Of a stretch of DNA of 64,000 nt, positions 1 to 8,910 are shown piece by piece; the stretch's first letter is position 1; every line of letters starts with the position of its first letter. The DNA comes from Flavobacterium plurextorum. GTDB lineage: Bacteria; Bacteroidota; Bacteroidia; Flavobacteriales; Flavobacteriaceae. A program made the translations under genes and the position numbers. The stretch is taken from NCBI RefSeq assembly GCF_002217395.1, contig NZ_MUHD01000016.1, forward strand, positions 124,001 to 188,000. The letters run 5' to 3'. The notes under the pieces were generated by a model. That model was not told where the DNA came from and searched no databases. It saw only the letters and a list, made by a program, of their open reading frames with translations.

Positions 1-20
1 AAGTTTCAGGAGAATACCTA

Positions 21-1244
21 TTGACAAATGTACGTTTGGAAGAAGGCTTTAATTACAACGAAAAAAATGAAGTTATTTCTACTAAAACGGGATTATATAA
101 TTTGCATATTGCGAATGGAAAGATTAAAAGTATCACTTTAGATAAACCTGCTTTAAAGCTTAAAAATGTTGATGCTAAAGGTATGTTAATGCTTCCTGGA
201 TTACGAGATATGCACATTCATATTGATAAAACGTACTATGGAGGAACTTGGAATGCTGCACCAAGAAAAGGGTATACGGTAAAAGATATGATAACGCTGG
301 AGCAGAAGATAATTCCGCAATTACTTCCAGACTCTCAGCGTAAAGCCGAAGAAGCAATTAAACTAATGCAAAGTCAAGGAAGTTTCTTTGCTCGTTGCCA
401 ATGTAATATCGATCCTGTAAGCGGATTAAAAAGTTTAGAGCATTTACTAGCAGCTTTGAACAATAATAAAGATAGTTTTGGCTGGGAAATTGTTGCTTTT
501 CCACAGCACGGAATTTTGTATTCGCAATCAGAGCCTTTGCTAAGAGAAGCTGCTGCAATGGGCGTTGATTTTATTGGTGGTCTTGATCCTACAAATGTTG
601 ATGGCAATATGGAAAAATCGCTTGATGCTATGTTTCAAATTGCAATTGATACAAATAAAGGAATAGACATACATTTGCATGAATCACCGCCGTCTGGTCA
701 AGCAGCCATTGAATATATTATAAAGAAAACGGAAGAAAACAAGCAGTTACAAGGAAAAACATACATCAGTCATGGTTTTGCGCTTGCAAGAATGGATACT
801 AAAGATCTTGAAAAGATAGCAGAACAAATGGGAAATCTTGGAATAGGAGTAGTGTCGACAATTCCATTTGGCAGAACGATTATGCCAATTCCGACTTTAA
901 AAAAATATGGTGTAAAATTAATGACTGGAACGGATAGCATTGTTGACCATTGGCAGCCTTTTGGAACGTGTGATATGCTTGAAAAGGCAAAATTATGCGC
1001 TCAATTATATGGCTGGACAGATGAGTTTGGTTTAAGTCGTGCACTGCATATTGCAACAACTGATGAAGTTTTACCTCTAAACGATTCTGGAACCCGCATT
1101 TGGCCTGCAGAAAATAATGACGCTAATTTTATTCTGGTAAAAGCAAGCTGCTCTGCCGAAGCTGTAGCTCGTTTACCTAAAAGGGAAGGTGTATTTTATA
1201 AAGGTAAAATGATTTATGGCGGGACTGAGTTTTCGAAAGGCTAA
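21..1244 (+). CDS. Cytosine deaminase-like amidohydrolase
   Basis: This is a metal-dependent hydrolase of the amidohydrolase superfamily, closest in layout to the CodA/cytosine deaminase branch, and probably cytoplasmic. Metal-site motifs are visible in order: His65-x-His67 (MHIHIDK), His218/His220-Glu221 (HLHE), His251 (SHGF) and Asp305 (GTDS). The 407-aa length is normal for the family. The start is TTG at 21, chosen because AGGAG lies at 8-12 and no in-frame ATG precedes the first metal motif closely. The natural substrate cannot be read from sequence; a cyclic amidine or amide such as a pyrimidine or related heterocycle is likely. The upstream gene lies outside the window, so an operon partner is unknown. 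Confidence 0.85.
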   Translation: MTNVRLEEGFNYNEKNEVISTKTGLYNLHIANGKIKSITLDKPALKLKNVDAKGMLMLPGLRDMHIHIDKTYYGGTWNAAPRKGYTVKDMITLEQKIIPQLLPDSQRKAEEAIKLMQSQGSFFARCQCNIDPVSGLKSLEHLLAALNNNKDSFGWEIVAFPQHGILYSQSEPLLREAAAMGVDFIGGLDPTNVDGNMEKSLDAMFQIAIDTNKGIDIHLHESPPSGQAAIEYIIKKTEENKQLQGKTYISHGFALARMDTKDLEKIAEQMGNLGIGVVSTIPFGRTIMPIPTLKKYGVKLMTGTDSIVDHWQPFGTCDMLEKAKLCAQLYGWTDEFGLSRALHIATTDEVLPLNDSGTRIWPAENNDANFILVKASCSAEAVARLPKREGVFYKGKMIYGGTEFSKG

Positions 1245-1254
1245 AGTCCTGAAA

Positions 1255-1298
1255 ATACTAAGTTTCTAAGTTATGTAAAAGTCTTAGAAACTTAGTAT
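1255..1298. repeat. 16-bp perfect inverted repeat between convergent genes
   Basis: The arms ATACTAAGTTTCTAAG (1255-1270) and its exact complement (1283-1298) are separated by 12 bases. The element sits between the end of the amidohydrolase gene and the end of the last lipoprotein gene. It could act as a bidirectional terminator or be one copy of a dispersed intergenic repeat. It lacks a long T-run, so repeat is the safer label. Confidence 0.75.
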
Positions 1299-1302
1299 AC
1301 TC

Positions 1303-2331
1303 TTAATTCTTCCACATTCTTACAACCGTTTTCTCAAGCGGAATTTCATCTCCTTCGCACCTTACTGTAAATGTTGTCGTTTTGTACATAAAAGCCACTT
1401 TTGCTTCTATTTCAATCTTTTTGTCAGGATGAGCGATGGTAAGTTTTTTAAAGGCATTTAATATTTCTTCACCATCAAATTCTGCTTCGGCATTGTATTG
1501 GCTAAACCAAAACCTGCAATAAGAGGGTAAAGGTTTATTTTGGTAAATAATTAGATCTTCAACTTTTACTATTTCTTTTTCACCATTTACATATTCTGTT
1601 TCCCTCTCAGAACTTTCTTTATCTGTTTTATAAAAATGAATATTAAAACGATAATTGTATTTTGTTCTAAACTCGTTCCATAAGTTTACAGGAACTCCAT
1701 TCTTTTTTATGTATTCTTTAGTTTCTTGTGGTAAATAATCATCAAAACGATCTTCATAAAATTCTTGTTGAGTAAATTCATCAGGATTTCTACAAAACTC
1801 ATTAACACTTACAAATGTTTCTACCGCTTGATAATGTGCTATTTCAACCTTTTTATTCAACCCTGACAACCATAACACAACCGTGCCTCCAGGCGCTAAC
1901 CCTACTGTAATTTTTTTATAAGTAATATGAGATAATTCTCCATTTCGTTCTTTGCGTATATAGCCTTCCTCGAACAATTTTTGTATTTTGTCCTGAGTAG
2001 TTTTGTCTATTGCAGTTTCAATTTTCCAAAATTTCTTCTCTCCATAGCTTATCCAGGTTAGAGATAAGTGTGTAGGTATTTCATTACCTCCCGAAAGAGC
2101 CTCTCCGTCGTAGACCCAGCCATATTGTATAAGTCCAATATTTATAAATTCTGCAATCATTTTATTTTCATTCCCTAAGTATCCTCTGTGAATTTCTACA
2201 GGATATTCACGTGGTGCGGTTACTCCAACTCCCCAGTTAAAGTTTTGTTTATCTTTCATGTTTTTGCTATTTGAATTATTGCAACAAACAAAAAGAACAC
2301 TACTTATAATTATGATTAAATACTTCCTCAT
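1303..2331 (-). CDS. DUF2931-like lipoprotein, third tandem copy (candidate immunity protein)
   Basis: This is a 342-aa predicted lipoprotein. A short hydrophobic signal ends in two cysteines at residues 16-17, and the following CNNSNSKN stretch has no acidic surface-export signal, which suggests a periplasm-facing location. I assign it to the DUF2931 family from its length, lipoprotein nature and motifs such as GLAPGG and YCRFWFSQYNAEAEFDGEE; this is recall, not a search. It is the last gene of the operon, 4 bases after its paralogue. Residues 95-170 and the last ~120 residues are almost identical to the second copy, while the early mature region and residues ~180-215 differ. By position it may neutralise the lipase effector encoded upstream; that is inference. 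Confidence 0.75.
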   Translation of the reverse strand: MRKYLIIIISSVLFVCCNNSNSKNMKDKQNFNWGVGVTAPREYPVEIHRGYLGNENKMIAEFINIGLIQYGWVYDGEALSGGNEIPTHLSLTWISYGEKKFWKIETAIDKTTQDKIQKLFEEGYIRKERNGELSHITYKKITVGLAPGGTVVLWLSGLNKKVEIAHYQAVETFVSVNEFCRNPDEFTQQEFYEDRFDDYLPQETKEYIKKNGVPVNLWNEFRTKYNYRFNIHFYKTDKESSERETEYVNGEKEIVKVEDLIIYQNKPLPSYCRFWFSQYNAEAEFDGEEILNAFKKLTIAHPDKKIEIEAKVAFMYKTTTFTVRCEGDEIPLEKTVVRMWKN

Positions 2332-2335
2332 ATCC

Positions 2336-3361
2336 TTAATTCTTCCACATTCTTACCACCGTTTTCTCAAGCGGAATTTCATCTCCTTCGCACCTTACTG
2401 TAAATGTTGTCGTTTTGTACATAAAAGCCACTTTTGCTTCTATTTCAATCTTTTTGTCAGGATGAGCGATGGTAAGTTTTTTAAAGGCATTTAATATTTC
2501 TTCACCATCAAATTCTGCTTCGGCATTGTATTGGCTAAACCAAAACCTGCAATAAGAGGGTAAAGGTTTATTTTGGTAAATAATTAGATCTTCAACTTTT
2601 ACTATTTCTTTTTCACCATTTACATATTCTGTTTCCCTCTCAGAACTCTCTTTATCTGTTTTGTAAAAATGAATATTAAAACGGTAGTTGTATTTTGTTC
2701 TAAACTCTTTCCATAGCTTTACAGGAACTCCATTTTTTTCTATATAGGCTTGGGTTTCTTTAGACATACTTGCTTCATAGTAATAATCATAAAACTCTTG
2801 TTGAGTATGTTCGCGAGGATTTCTATAAAAATCGTTTACGCTTACAAATGTTTCTACAGCTTGATAATGGGTTATTTCAACCTTTTTATTTAACCCTGAC
2901 AACCATAACACAACCGTGCCTCCAGGCGCTAATCCTACAGTAATTTTTTTATAAGTAATATGAGATAATTCTCCATTTCGTTCTTTGCGTATATAGCCTT
3001 CCTCGAACAATTTTTGTATTTTGTCCTGAGTAGTTTTGTCTATTGCAGTTTCAATTTTCCAAAATTTCTTTTCGGCATAACTTATCCAAGTAAGAGATAA
3101 AAGTGTTGGAATTTCGTTACCTCCTGAAAGTGCATCTCCATCGTACGACCAACCATCTTCTGTAAGGCCTGTACTTATAAAAGCTGCCATCATTTTTTTG
3201 TCATTACCTAAGTATCCTCGGTGTATTTCTATTGGATAATTAAATGGCGCTGTAACTGTAACTGCCCAGTTAAAGTTTTGTTTATCATTCATGTTTTTGC
3301 TATTTGAATTATTGCAACAAACAAAAAGAACACTACTTATTATGAGTAAATACTTCCTCAT
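2336..3361 (-). CDS. DUF2931-like lipoprotein, second tandem copy (candidate immunity protein)
   Basis: This 341-aa predicted lipoprotein has the same signal and double cysteine as the copy downstream. It shares long near-identical blocks with both neighbours: the whole C-terminal third is nearly the same in all three, and the middle block is the same as in the third copy. Its divergent stretches are mature residues ~30-75 and ~175-215. It is 4 bases from the genes on either side, so the three are certainly co-transcribed. The mosaic of identical and divergent blocks points to tandem duplication with gene conversion. Function is unproven; periplasmic immunity to the adjacent effector is the best guess. 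Confidence 0.75.
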   Translation of the reverse strand: MRKYLLIISSVLFVCCNNSNSKNMNDKQNFNWAVTVTAPFNYPIEIHRGYLGNDKKMMAAFISTGLTEDGWSYDGDALSGGNEIPTLLSLTWISYAEKKFWKIETAIDKTTQDKIQKLFEEGYIRKERNGELSHITYKKITVGLAPGGTVVLWLSGLNKKVEITHYQAVETFVSVNDFYRNPREHTQQEFYDYYYEASMSKETQAYIEKNGVPVKLWKEFRTKYNYRFNIHFYKTDKESSERETEYVNGEKEIVKVEDLIIYQNKPLPSYCRFWFSQYNAEAEFDGEEILNAFKKLTIAHPDKKIEIEAKVAFMYKTTTFTVRCEGDEIPLEKTVVRMWKN

Positions 3362-3365
3362 ATCC

Positions 3366-4376
3366 TTAATTCTTCCACATTCTTACAACCGTTTTCTCAA
3401 GCGGAATTTCATCTCCCTCGCACCTTACTGTAAATGTTGTCGTTTTGTACATAAATGCCACTTTAGCTTCTATTTCAATCTTTTTGTCAGGATGAGCGAT
3501 GGTAAGTTTTTTAAAGGCATCTAATATTTCTTCACCATCAAATTCTGCTTCGGCATTGTATTGGCTAAACCAAAACCTGCAATAAGAGGGTAAAGGTTTA
3601 TTTTGATACACGTTAAGATCTTCAATTTTTACTATTTCTTTTTCGCCATTTACATATTCTGTTTCCCTCTCAGAACTCTCTTTATCTGTTTTGTAAAAAT
3701 GAATATTAAAACGGTAGTTGTATTTTATTCTAAACTCGTTCCACAACTTTACAGGAACTCCATTTTTTTTGATGTATTCTTTAATTTCTTTAGGTATATA
3801 TGCGTTATAGAAATAGTTATAAAACTCTTGCTGGGTGTCTTCATCTGGATTTCTATAAAATTCATTAACACTTACAAATGTCTCTACCGCTTGATAATGT
3901 GCTATTTCGATACTGCGATTTTTTCCTGTAAGCCATACCACAACAAATCCTCCGGGGGCAAGCCCTATTGTAATATCATTATAAGTAATGTGAGACATAT
4001 CTTTATCATTATAACCTTCCTTAAACAAGGCCAATATTCTATCGTGTGGCAATTCTGCTTCTATTTTATAGAATTTTTTATCGGCATAACTTATCCAAGT
4101 AAGTGATAAATTTGTTGGAATTGTTTTTCCACCGGCATAAGCATTATTACCAAATCCCCAATCACCAGTGCTTATTCCTGTATTAATATATGCAGTAATC
4201 ATTTCCTTATCATTAGCTAAATATCCTCTATGAATCTCAACAGGGTACTTATGAGGAGCTGTTATGGTTGATCCCCAGCTAAAACTATCTTTGTTTTCCA
4301 TATTTTTTTTATTTGAATTATTGCAGGACAACAATACTATTATTCCTAATCCTAGTAGTTGATTTATTATCTTCAT
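3366..4376 (-). CDS. DUF2931-like lipoprotein, first tandem copy next to the effector (candidate immunity protein)
   Basis: This 336-aa lipoprotein has the clearest lipobox of the three (LLSC, Cys18). It is the most divergent copy: its signal, residues 19-110 and the GLAPGGFVVVWLTGK segment differ from the other two, but its last ~120 residues match them almost exactly. It starts 5 bases after the stop of the effector gene, the usual arrangement for a cognate immunity gene. Its position makes it the strongest candidate for the true partner, with the two downstream copies as extra or orphan immunity genes. This role is inferred from context. Confidence 0.78.
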   Translation of the reverse strand: MKIINQLLGLGIIVLLSCNNSNKKNMENKDSFSWGSTITAPHKYPVEIHRGYLANDKEMITAYINTGISTGDWGFGNNAYAGGKTIPTNLSLTWISYADKKFYKIEAELPHDRILALFKEGYNDKDMSHITYNDITIGLAPGGFVVVWLTGKNRSIEIAHYQAVETFVSVNEFYRNPDEDTQQEFYNYFYNAYIPKEIKEYIKKNGVPVKLWNEFRIKYNYRFNIHFYKTDKESSERETEYVNGEKEIVKIEDLNVYQNKPLPSYCRFWFSQYNAEAEFDGEEILDAFKKLTIAHPDKKIEIEAKVAFMYKTTTFTVRCEGDEIPLEKTVVRMWKN

Positions 4377-4381
4377 TTTTA

Positions 4382-7162
4382 TTATCCGTTTACATCTCTT
4401 TTTCGCTTACCATCTTTAAAATTAGGCTCATTGGGCTGCGCTAAACTATTTGTTATTCCCTCTCCATAAACTGCATTCCAGTGCAGATACTCGTGACGTA
4501 ATTTTTTTAATACTTCATTATGAACGTCTTCTTCCTTTTTTCGTCTTTCTTCTTCTATCACAACCGCAGTATGATCATCAGTACTATACACTATAGTTCT
4601 CATAGGTACAGTTTCATAGACAAAAGGATTTCCATTATGAAAAGCATATTCTACTAATCGTTTTTTAACTTTTTCTAAGAAAACGTTATCTGAAAACTTT
4701 GTATTCTTAAAGTTATATCCTTTTGTAATACCATCATTATTAATAGTTAACCCTTTATTTAAACAAAACTTCACCATCAAATGCAATGGTATATAACTAT
4801 ATTGATTACTTATGGCTTCTCTGTTTGAAGATAATACTCGAGCTACGCCATTTAGTATCGTTCGCTGTGCATTGTCCCAATGAATGGTTAATTCTTTTGG
4901 TTTAAACCATCCTTCGGTAATTAGGCGTTCCTGTTCTTTTTCAAGCTCATCGCCAAATATTGAATTCGTAACCAATAATCGTCTGTTAGCCTCACTGCGA
5001 CCTTCTACGTAACTGCCTCCCACATCGCAATGTACTCCTGGTAAATACAGCTCTATACCGCGATCGGTTTTTCCTCCTCCTTTTTTTCCTGTTATACACG
5101 AAATATCGACCAAGTCAAAATTAGCACGATGCTCGTCTGCCGCCACCATATGTACTGTATATTTGGCTTTACTGATCGAATTAAGTCCTAAATCTTTAAC
5201 ATCATTCCACTGTACAAAACCATGATGAGGCACTGTATCATATAAGCCTGCAAATCGAATTATTAATCGATCAAAAGTAATTTTCTGCTCTGTCAGGTAA
5301 TACCCTAATCGTCCGTTAGTACGTAACATCTTGTCTTTGTAATCACTATTTACTTCATAACCATTAGCATCTTCATAATGAATCATTCCCCTTGTAGAAA
5401 CAACAGTTGCCTTATAAGATTGTCTTGTAATCTCGTGGACAAAACAACGAGCAGAAGCAGCACCACGACTGAAACCAAAAACGTCGACCGTTATTGTACC
5501 CACCTCATTCTGGTTCATTGAAATAATTTTATCTGCCATGAGTTTTACAGCTCGTTCTACACGGTCAAGTATTCCTGCTTTTCCCTGCCCAAATCCAGAA
5601 CCTTCCGCCAAATCATCTGCCTTATAATTTTTAAGAGGCAAAATTCCAGTATCAACATTGTTCTCATCATCATTTAATGTATTTGATCCCATTCCTTCTG
5701 TGTAAATTTTGAATACAGGATGTGATTTATTTGTAGAATCATCTAAATAATTCTTAAAAATAATAGCTGGATTACTTAAATCATTTTCAAAACTATTATC
5801 GTCTGAATATTTATATCGACTCTCTTTTTCTTTTCCTATTTGTTTCTGGCTGGATGCTGCCACTTTTAAATGTTCTTCGGGATTCTCTATCTGTTTTTGC
5901 TGTTCTTCGTTAGAAAGATCAGCATGCTTTTTCTTAATTTGATCTTCTTCCCAAGTTTGTCTGGCAATAGTATTGTACATATTGTTTAAAGTTCCATCAA
6001 TAAAAACTCCAAACGTAAAATCGATTTTCTTTTGGTCTTCGGGTGCGCCGGTTTTGTCTTCCTTACCCAGCATCAAAGGATTATTGCCTTTTAATTCACC
6101 TGGCATCTGGATTCCGTCTCTGGAAACTTTAAGCACACAATCGTCTAGGTTTATTTTCTTGTTTTTTATTTTTGCGTGAAATACTATTGGGTTAATCAAT
6201 AATTTTTCACCGCTGTCTAAAAATCCCGCTCCCTGAAACTGCCAAGCATGCTCTACAAAAACAGGAAAAACACATTTTTGTACATTTGAAACAGAAAACT
6301 GTCCTTTTTCTTTTTCTGTTACCAAAGCATCTGTAACAGAACCTGCAGGCGGTTTAGTTACAGCATTATATTGATGTGTTTTTACTTCGCGCGTAAATCG
6401 TGTTAAAGGTTTTGCATCGAGTTTCTGTAAAGGATCACCGTCTTCATCGCTTGGAGTTGGTGTTAAATCGGCATTTGCAAATTTTGTATCTCTTAATTGT
6501 ATTTCTATATTTTGCCCAAACAATGCCTCGGTATAAATATGCAGGTAAACAGTAGAACCAAATGCAATTTCTTGGCTAATTGGTTTCCCTGTATAATCAC
6601 GCCATTCTGCAGCAATAACTTTAGGCGTTCCTATTGCGCTCACAAACATTCCGTGCGGGAACTTTCCTGTTGCGGGATCTTTGTCTGTAAAAACTTCCAG
6701 CCATGCCGGTGCGCCGCCCTCTATTATTTTAGGAAACTTTATTTGTTTATAAAAATCGCTTGGAAGCCCTTTTGAAAAAGATTTATTGTGGGAGATTTTT
6801 CTTCCCGCCATGCCTTTGCCAACAATTTCCCAGCACCAGCTTAAATTACTCAGTTCTTCCTGAAGTTTTTTGTTAAAGGCTTCTTTATCTTTATTATACT
6901 TTTCCTCATCCTTATCTCTTTGGTTATGCGCCTGAACGATCCAATATCGACTGTCATAATCTGTTATTTTCCAAACTTCTTCTTGAGTACGTCTGTTAAA
7001 TGGAGGCAGTTTTTTTGGTGCATCTTTGTGCAGCGCATCTGTTTTAATGATTTCAACGGTAAATATTCCTGCATTAGTGAGTACCAAATGCCCTTTTTCA
7101 GCATTCCATTTTTGACCTTGCGCAAGTGGTTCTTTAGGTATAATATGTAATGTCTTACTCAT
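4382..7162 (-). CDS. DUF2235 / Tle1-type alpha/beta-hydrolase, putative type VI lipase effector
   Basis: This is a 926-aa protein. The C-terminal half is a DUF2235 (Tle1 phospholipase family) domain: it opens with FGVFIDGTLNN near residue 382, carries the nucleophile elbow GFSRGA with Ser565, the signature PGVHCDVGGSY with Asp713, and a late YLHWN motif with His894. Ser565-Asp713-His894 is a plausible catalytic triad. Residues 1-375 match no domain I recognise; a lysine/glutamine-rich insert lies at ~415-470. Family members hydrolyse membrane phospholipids in the target periplasm after T6SS delivery. The gene overlaps the PAAR-like gene by 8 bases and is followed 5 bases later by lipoprotein genes, the classic effector order. 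No signal peptide is present. Substrate and delivery are inferred. Confidence 0.88.
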   Translation of the reverse strand: MSKTLHIIPKEPLAQGQKWNAEKGHLVLTNAGIFTVEIIKTDALHKDAPKKLPPFNRRTQEEVWKITDYDSRYWIVQAHNQRDKDEEKYNKDKEAFNKKLQEELSNLSWCWEIVGKGMAGRKISHNKSFSKGLPSDFYKQIKFPKIIEGGAPAWLEVFTDKDPATGKFPHGMFVSAIGTPKVIAAEWRDYTGKPISQEIAFGSTVYLHIYTEALFGQNIEIQLRDTKFANADLTPTPSDEDGDPLQKLDAKPLTRFTREVKTHQYNAVTKPPAGSVTDALVTEKEKGQFSVSNVQKCVFPVFVEHAWQFQGAGFLDSGEKLLINPIVFHAKIKNKKINLDDCVLKVSRDGIQMPGELKGNNPLMLGKEDKTGAPEDQKKIDFTFGVFIDGTLNNMYNTIARQTWEEDQIKKKHADLSNEEQQKQIENPEEHLKVAASSQKQIGKEKESRYKYSDDNSFENDLSNPAIIFKNYLDDSTNKSHPVFKIYTEGMGSNTLNDDENNVDTGILPLKNYKADDLAEGSGFGQGKAGILDRVERAVKLMADKIISMNQNEVGTITVDVFGFSRGAASARCFVHEITRQSYKATVVSTRGMIHYEDANGYEVNSDYKDKMLRTNGRLGYYLTEQKITFDRLIIRFAGLYDTVPHHGFVQWNDVKDLGLNSISKAKYTVHMVAADEHRANFDLVDISCITGKKGGGKTDRGIELYLPGVHCDVGGSYVEGRSEANRRLLVTNSIFGDELEKEQERLITEGWFKPKELTIHWDNAQRTILNGVARVLSSNREAISNQYSYIPLHLMVKFCLNKGLTINNDGITKGYNFKNTKFSDNVFLEKVKKRLVEYAFHNGNPFVYETVPMRTIVYSTDDHTAVVIEEERRKKEEDVHNEVLKKLRHEYLHWNAVYGEGITNSLAQPNEPNFKDGKRKRDVNG

Positions 7163-7652
7163 TTTGTGTATTATTAATTAGCAATGCTTCCTCTTCAAAA
7201 TCACTAAAATTTACTCCAGGCAGAATTTCAGCCAATATTTGAGGCGAACTATTCTGTATGTTCTTTTCTGATAATTCTACTGTTTGTCCATGATTTATAA
7301 TCGAAATACAATCAGGTGTGCCTTTACTACAGGTTGCTTTGCTGTCTTCAAGCAAGGCTTTGCCGTTGTTAGAGTAGGTAACTTTTTCATAAACACCAGA
7401 CCATTCAGTAACATCTACTACGCAAATCTCAAAATCATTGCCTCTAGGTTGTTTTTTGCACTTACTAAAAGTATTTTTCTTCATTGTTTGCCCAATTTCT
7501 TTATCAGTTGCAATGAATTTATCTTTTTCGCTGTTGTCATTGGCATAATGTTTAGAATGTGTTTTTACCTGTAAAATATCAGTTTGCGGTGCCACACTAT
7601 ATTTACATTGACAAACTGCTCCTTGAACTACATAATGTTTTTCGCTCATCAT
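7155..7652 (-). CDS. DUF4280 PAAR-like spike-tip protein
   Basis: This is a 165-aa protein with the DUF4280 layout: a VVQGAVCQCKYS start, glycine/asparagine-rich turns, and paired cysteines at about residues 14, 16, 64, 77, 108 and 115 that could bind a metal, as PAAR proteins do at the tip of a contractile injection spike. DUF4280 proteins are regarded as PAAR-like. The gene ends inside the start of the lipase gene (8-base overlap), so translation is probably coupled. The role would be to cap the VgrG spike and carry the lipase. PAAR function is inferred from family and context. Confidence 0.82.
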   Translation of the reverse strand: MMSEKHYVVQGAVCQCKYSVAPQTDILQVKTHSKHYANDNSEKDKFIATDKEIGQTMKKNTFSKCKKQPRGNDFEICVVDVTEWSGVYEKVTYSNNGKALLEDSKATCSKGTPDCISIINHGQTVELSEKNIQNSSPQILAEILPGVNFSDFEEEALLINNTQNE

Positions 7653-7671
7653 TTTTATTTTTAAGGTTGAC

Positions 7672-8796
7672 TTATTTTCTCTTTTTAAAAATTGATATTA
7701 TCCAATCCCAAAAACTAGGATTTGCTTTTATTTCAGGTCCTACATCTACAAAAAATTCGATTTTTTCTTTTGGAGTTCCTAATATTTTTGGAGGTTCTGG
7801 ATTAGGGTTTGGAACTTGCCATTTTCGTTTAGAAATATCTATGATATCTTCATCTCCTGCAGTCTGCCAGGATTGAAATATTTTAAAGTTTTGTTTTTGT
7901 ATTGAATCATCCAAAGGCCTGTAAGATGAACTGTTACTTAAATGATAAATCTCAAGCTGAACTTTTTGCTGTTTAGTTTCGTTGATTTTAGTCTCAAAAG
8001 TGCCTGTTATTGAAAATATACTTCGATCTTCTTTGTATAATTTATAACCAACATTCATTTTAGATTCAACAGGAGTCAATTCAGCCTCTGAGAATTTTAG
8101 TTTAGAATAAGTAAACTTTTCTATTATCTCGTCAACTGTTCTTTCATCAATAGAAATTCCACAGATGTTAATAATTACTTTGTCATCATCTGAATACTTT
8201 TCTTGTAAGGTTTGCACAACATCATATTCGATTATCTGATTTCCAAATACAGGGGATTTCCAAACATATTTTTTGACTAGTTTATCAGTATAATCATCAT
8301 ACAGAGGTTTAAAATATAGGTGGAAAAACCAGTTTATTGAGATAAATTTATCTAACAGATTATCATTTAAGAACAGAGAATCAATTCTACGAATGATTAC
8401 ATCAATTTTGTCTCCTTTGTAATATTCCAGAATTCTTTTTCGTGCACTTAAATGTCGATCCTTAATTTGCTCTCTATTTAGGATATAATCTATTTGCCCG
8501 TCTTTTTTTATCTTAATTTTAAGCGGGAAAATAGATTGAGCCGCAATGTCTGCTACTTTTTCTATTTGTGAGTAATCTGTTTTATTGTTGATGTATATTG
8601 TTTTTCGATCTATTTCAAAAAAATAATTACCAGCATCACTAGTATCAATAATTGTGACTTCAAGTTCATAGAATAACTGTGTTTTCAAAACATTGTTTTC
8701 GAAATTTTCATAACTAAAACCATAGGATCTACTTTGACTTGATACGCCTAGATCTAAATTAAAATTAGAATCAAATAGTATTTTTCCATCACTCAT
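7672..8796 (-). CDS. Unrecognised 374-aa protein heading the effector operon
   Basis: I do not recognise this family. The protein is soluble-looking with no signal peptide or membrane span, rich in Ile, Lys and Asp, and ends in a proline-rich stretch (NPNPEPP) and a basic KKRK tail. The start is the ATG at 8796 (MSDGKILFDSN); a TTG nine codons upstream has no ribosome site. It is the first gene of the run and ends 19 bases before the PAAR-like gene. Its position suits an effector adaptor, chaperone or second cargo for the type VI spike. That is positional inference only. Confidence 0.7.
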   Translation of the reverse strand: MSDGKILFDSNFNLDLGVSSQSRSYGFSYENFENNVLKTQLFYELEVTIIDTSDAGNYFFEIDRKTIYINNKTDYSQIEKVADIAAQSIFPLKIKIKKDGQIDYILNREQIKDRHLSARKRILEYYKGDKIDVIIRRIDSLFLNDNLLDKFISINWFFHLYFKPLYDDYTDKLVKKYVWKSPVFGNQIIEYDVVQTLQEKYSDDDKVIINICGISIDERTVDEIIEKFTYSKLKFSEAELTPVESKMNVGYKLYKEDRSIFSITGTFETKINETKQQKVQLEIYHLSNSSSYRPLDDSIQKQNFKIFQSWQTAGDEDIIDISKRKWQVPNPNPEPPKILGTPKEKIEFFVDVGPEIKANPSFWDWIISIFKKRK

Positions 8797-8902
8797 ATTA
8801 TCTGATTTATAGGTTATAAACAATATTTAAGTAAGATTTATCTTCTTTACAGCTAATGTAGTTAAATTAGACAAACAAGTGATATATAAATATGTAAAAT
8901 CT

Positions 8903-8910
8903 TACTTTTG
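8903..8910 (+). promoter_or_regulatory. Possible flavobacterial -7 box upstream of the DUF1328 gene
   Basis: TACTTTTG matches TAnnTTTG and lies about 185 bases upstream of the small membrane protein gene. No convincing -33 TTG is seen at the right distance, so support is weak. The rest of the 298-base divergent spacer shows nothing else clear. Confidence 0.3.

Noticed and set aside
3603..4106. 167-aa plus-strand open frame opposite the first lipoprotein gene
   Set aside because: It is antisense to a clear lipoprotein gene, is composed of Phe/Tyr/Cys-rich low-complexity sequence and has no ribosome site; it mirrors the codon bias of the opposite strand.
1303..4376. Three ~1-kb repeats as a mobile element
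   Set aside because: They are intact lipoprotein genes in frame with tight gaps; no transposase, terminal repeats or target duplications are seen.
4382..8796. Whole type VI secretion apparatus nearby
   Set aside because: No VgrG, Hcp, sheath, baseplate or ClpV gene is present in the window; only effector-side genes are.
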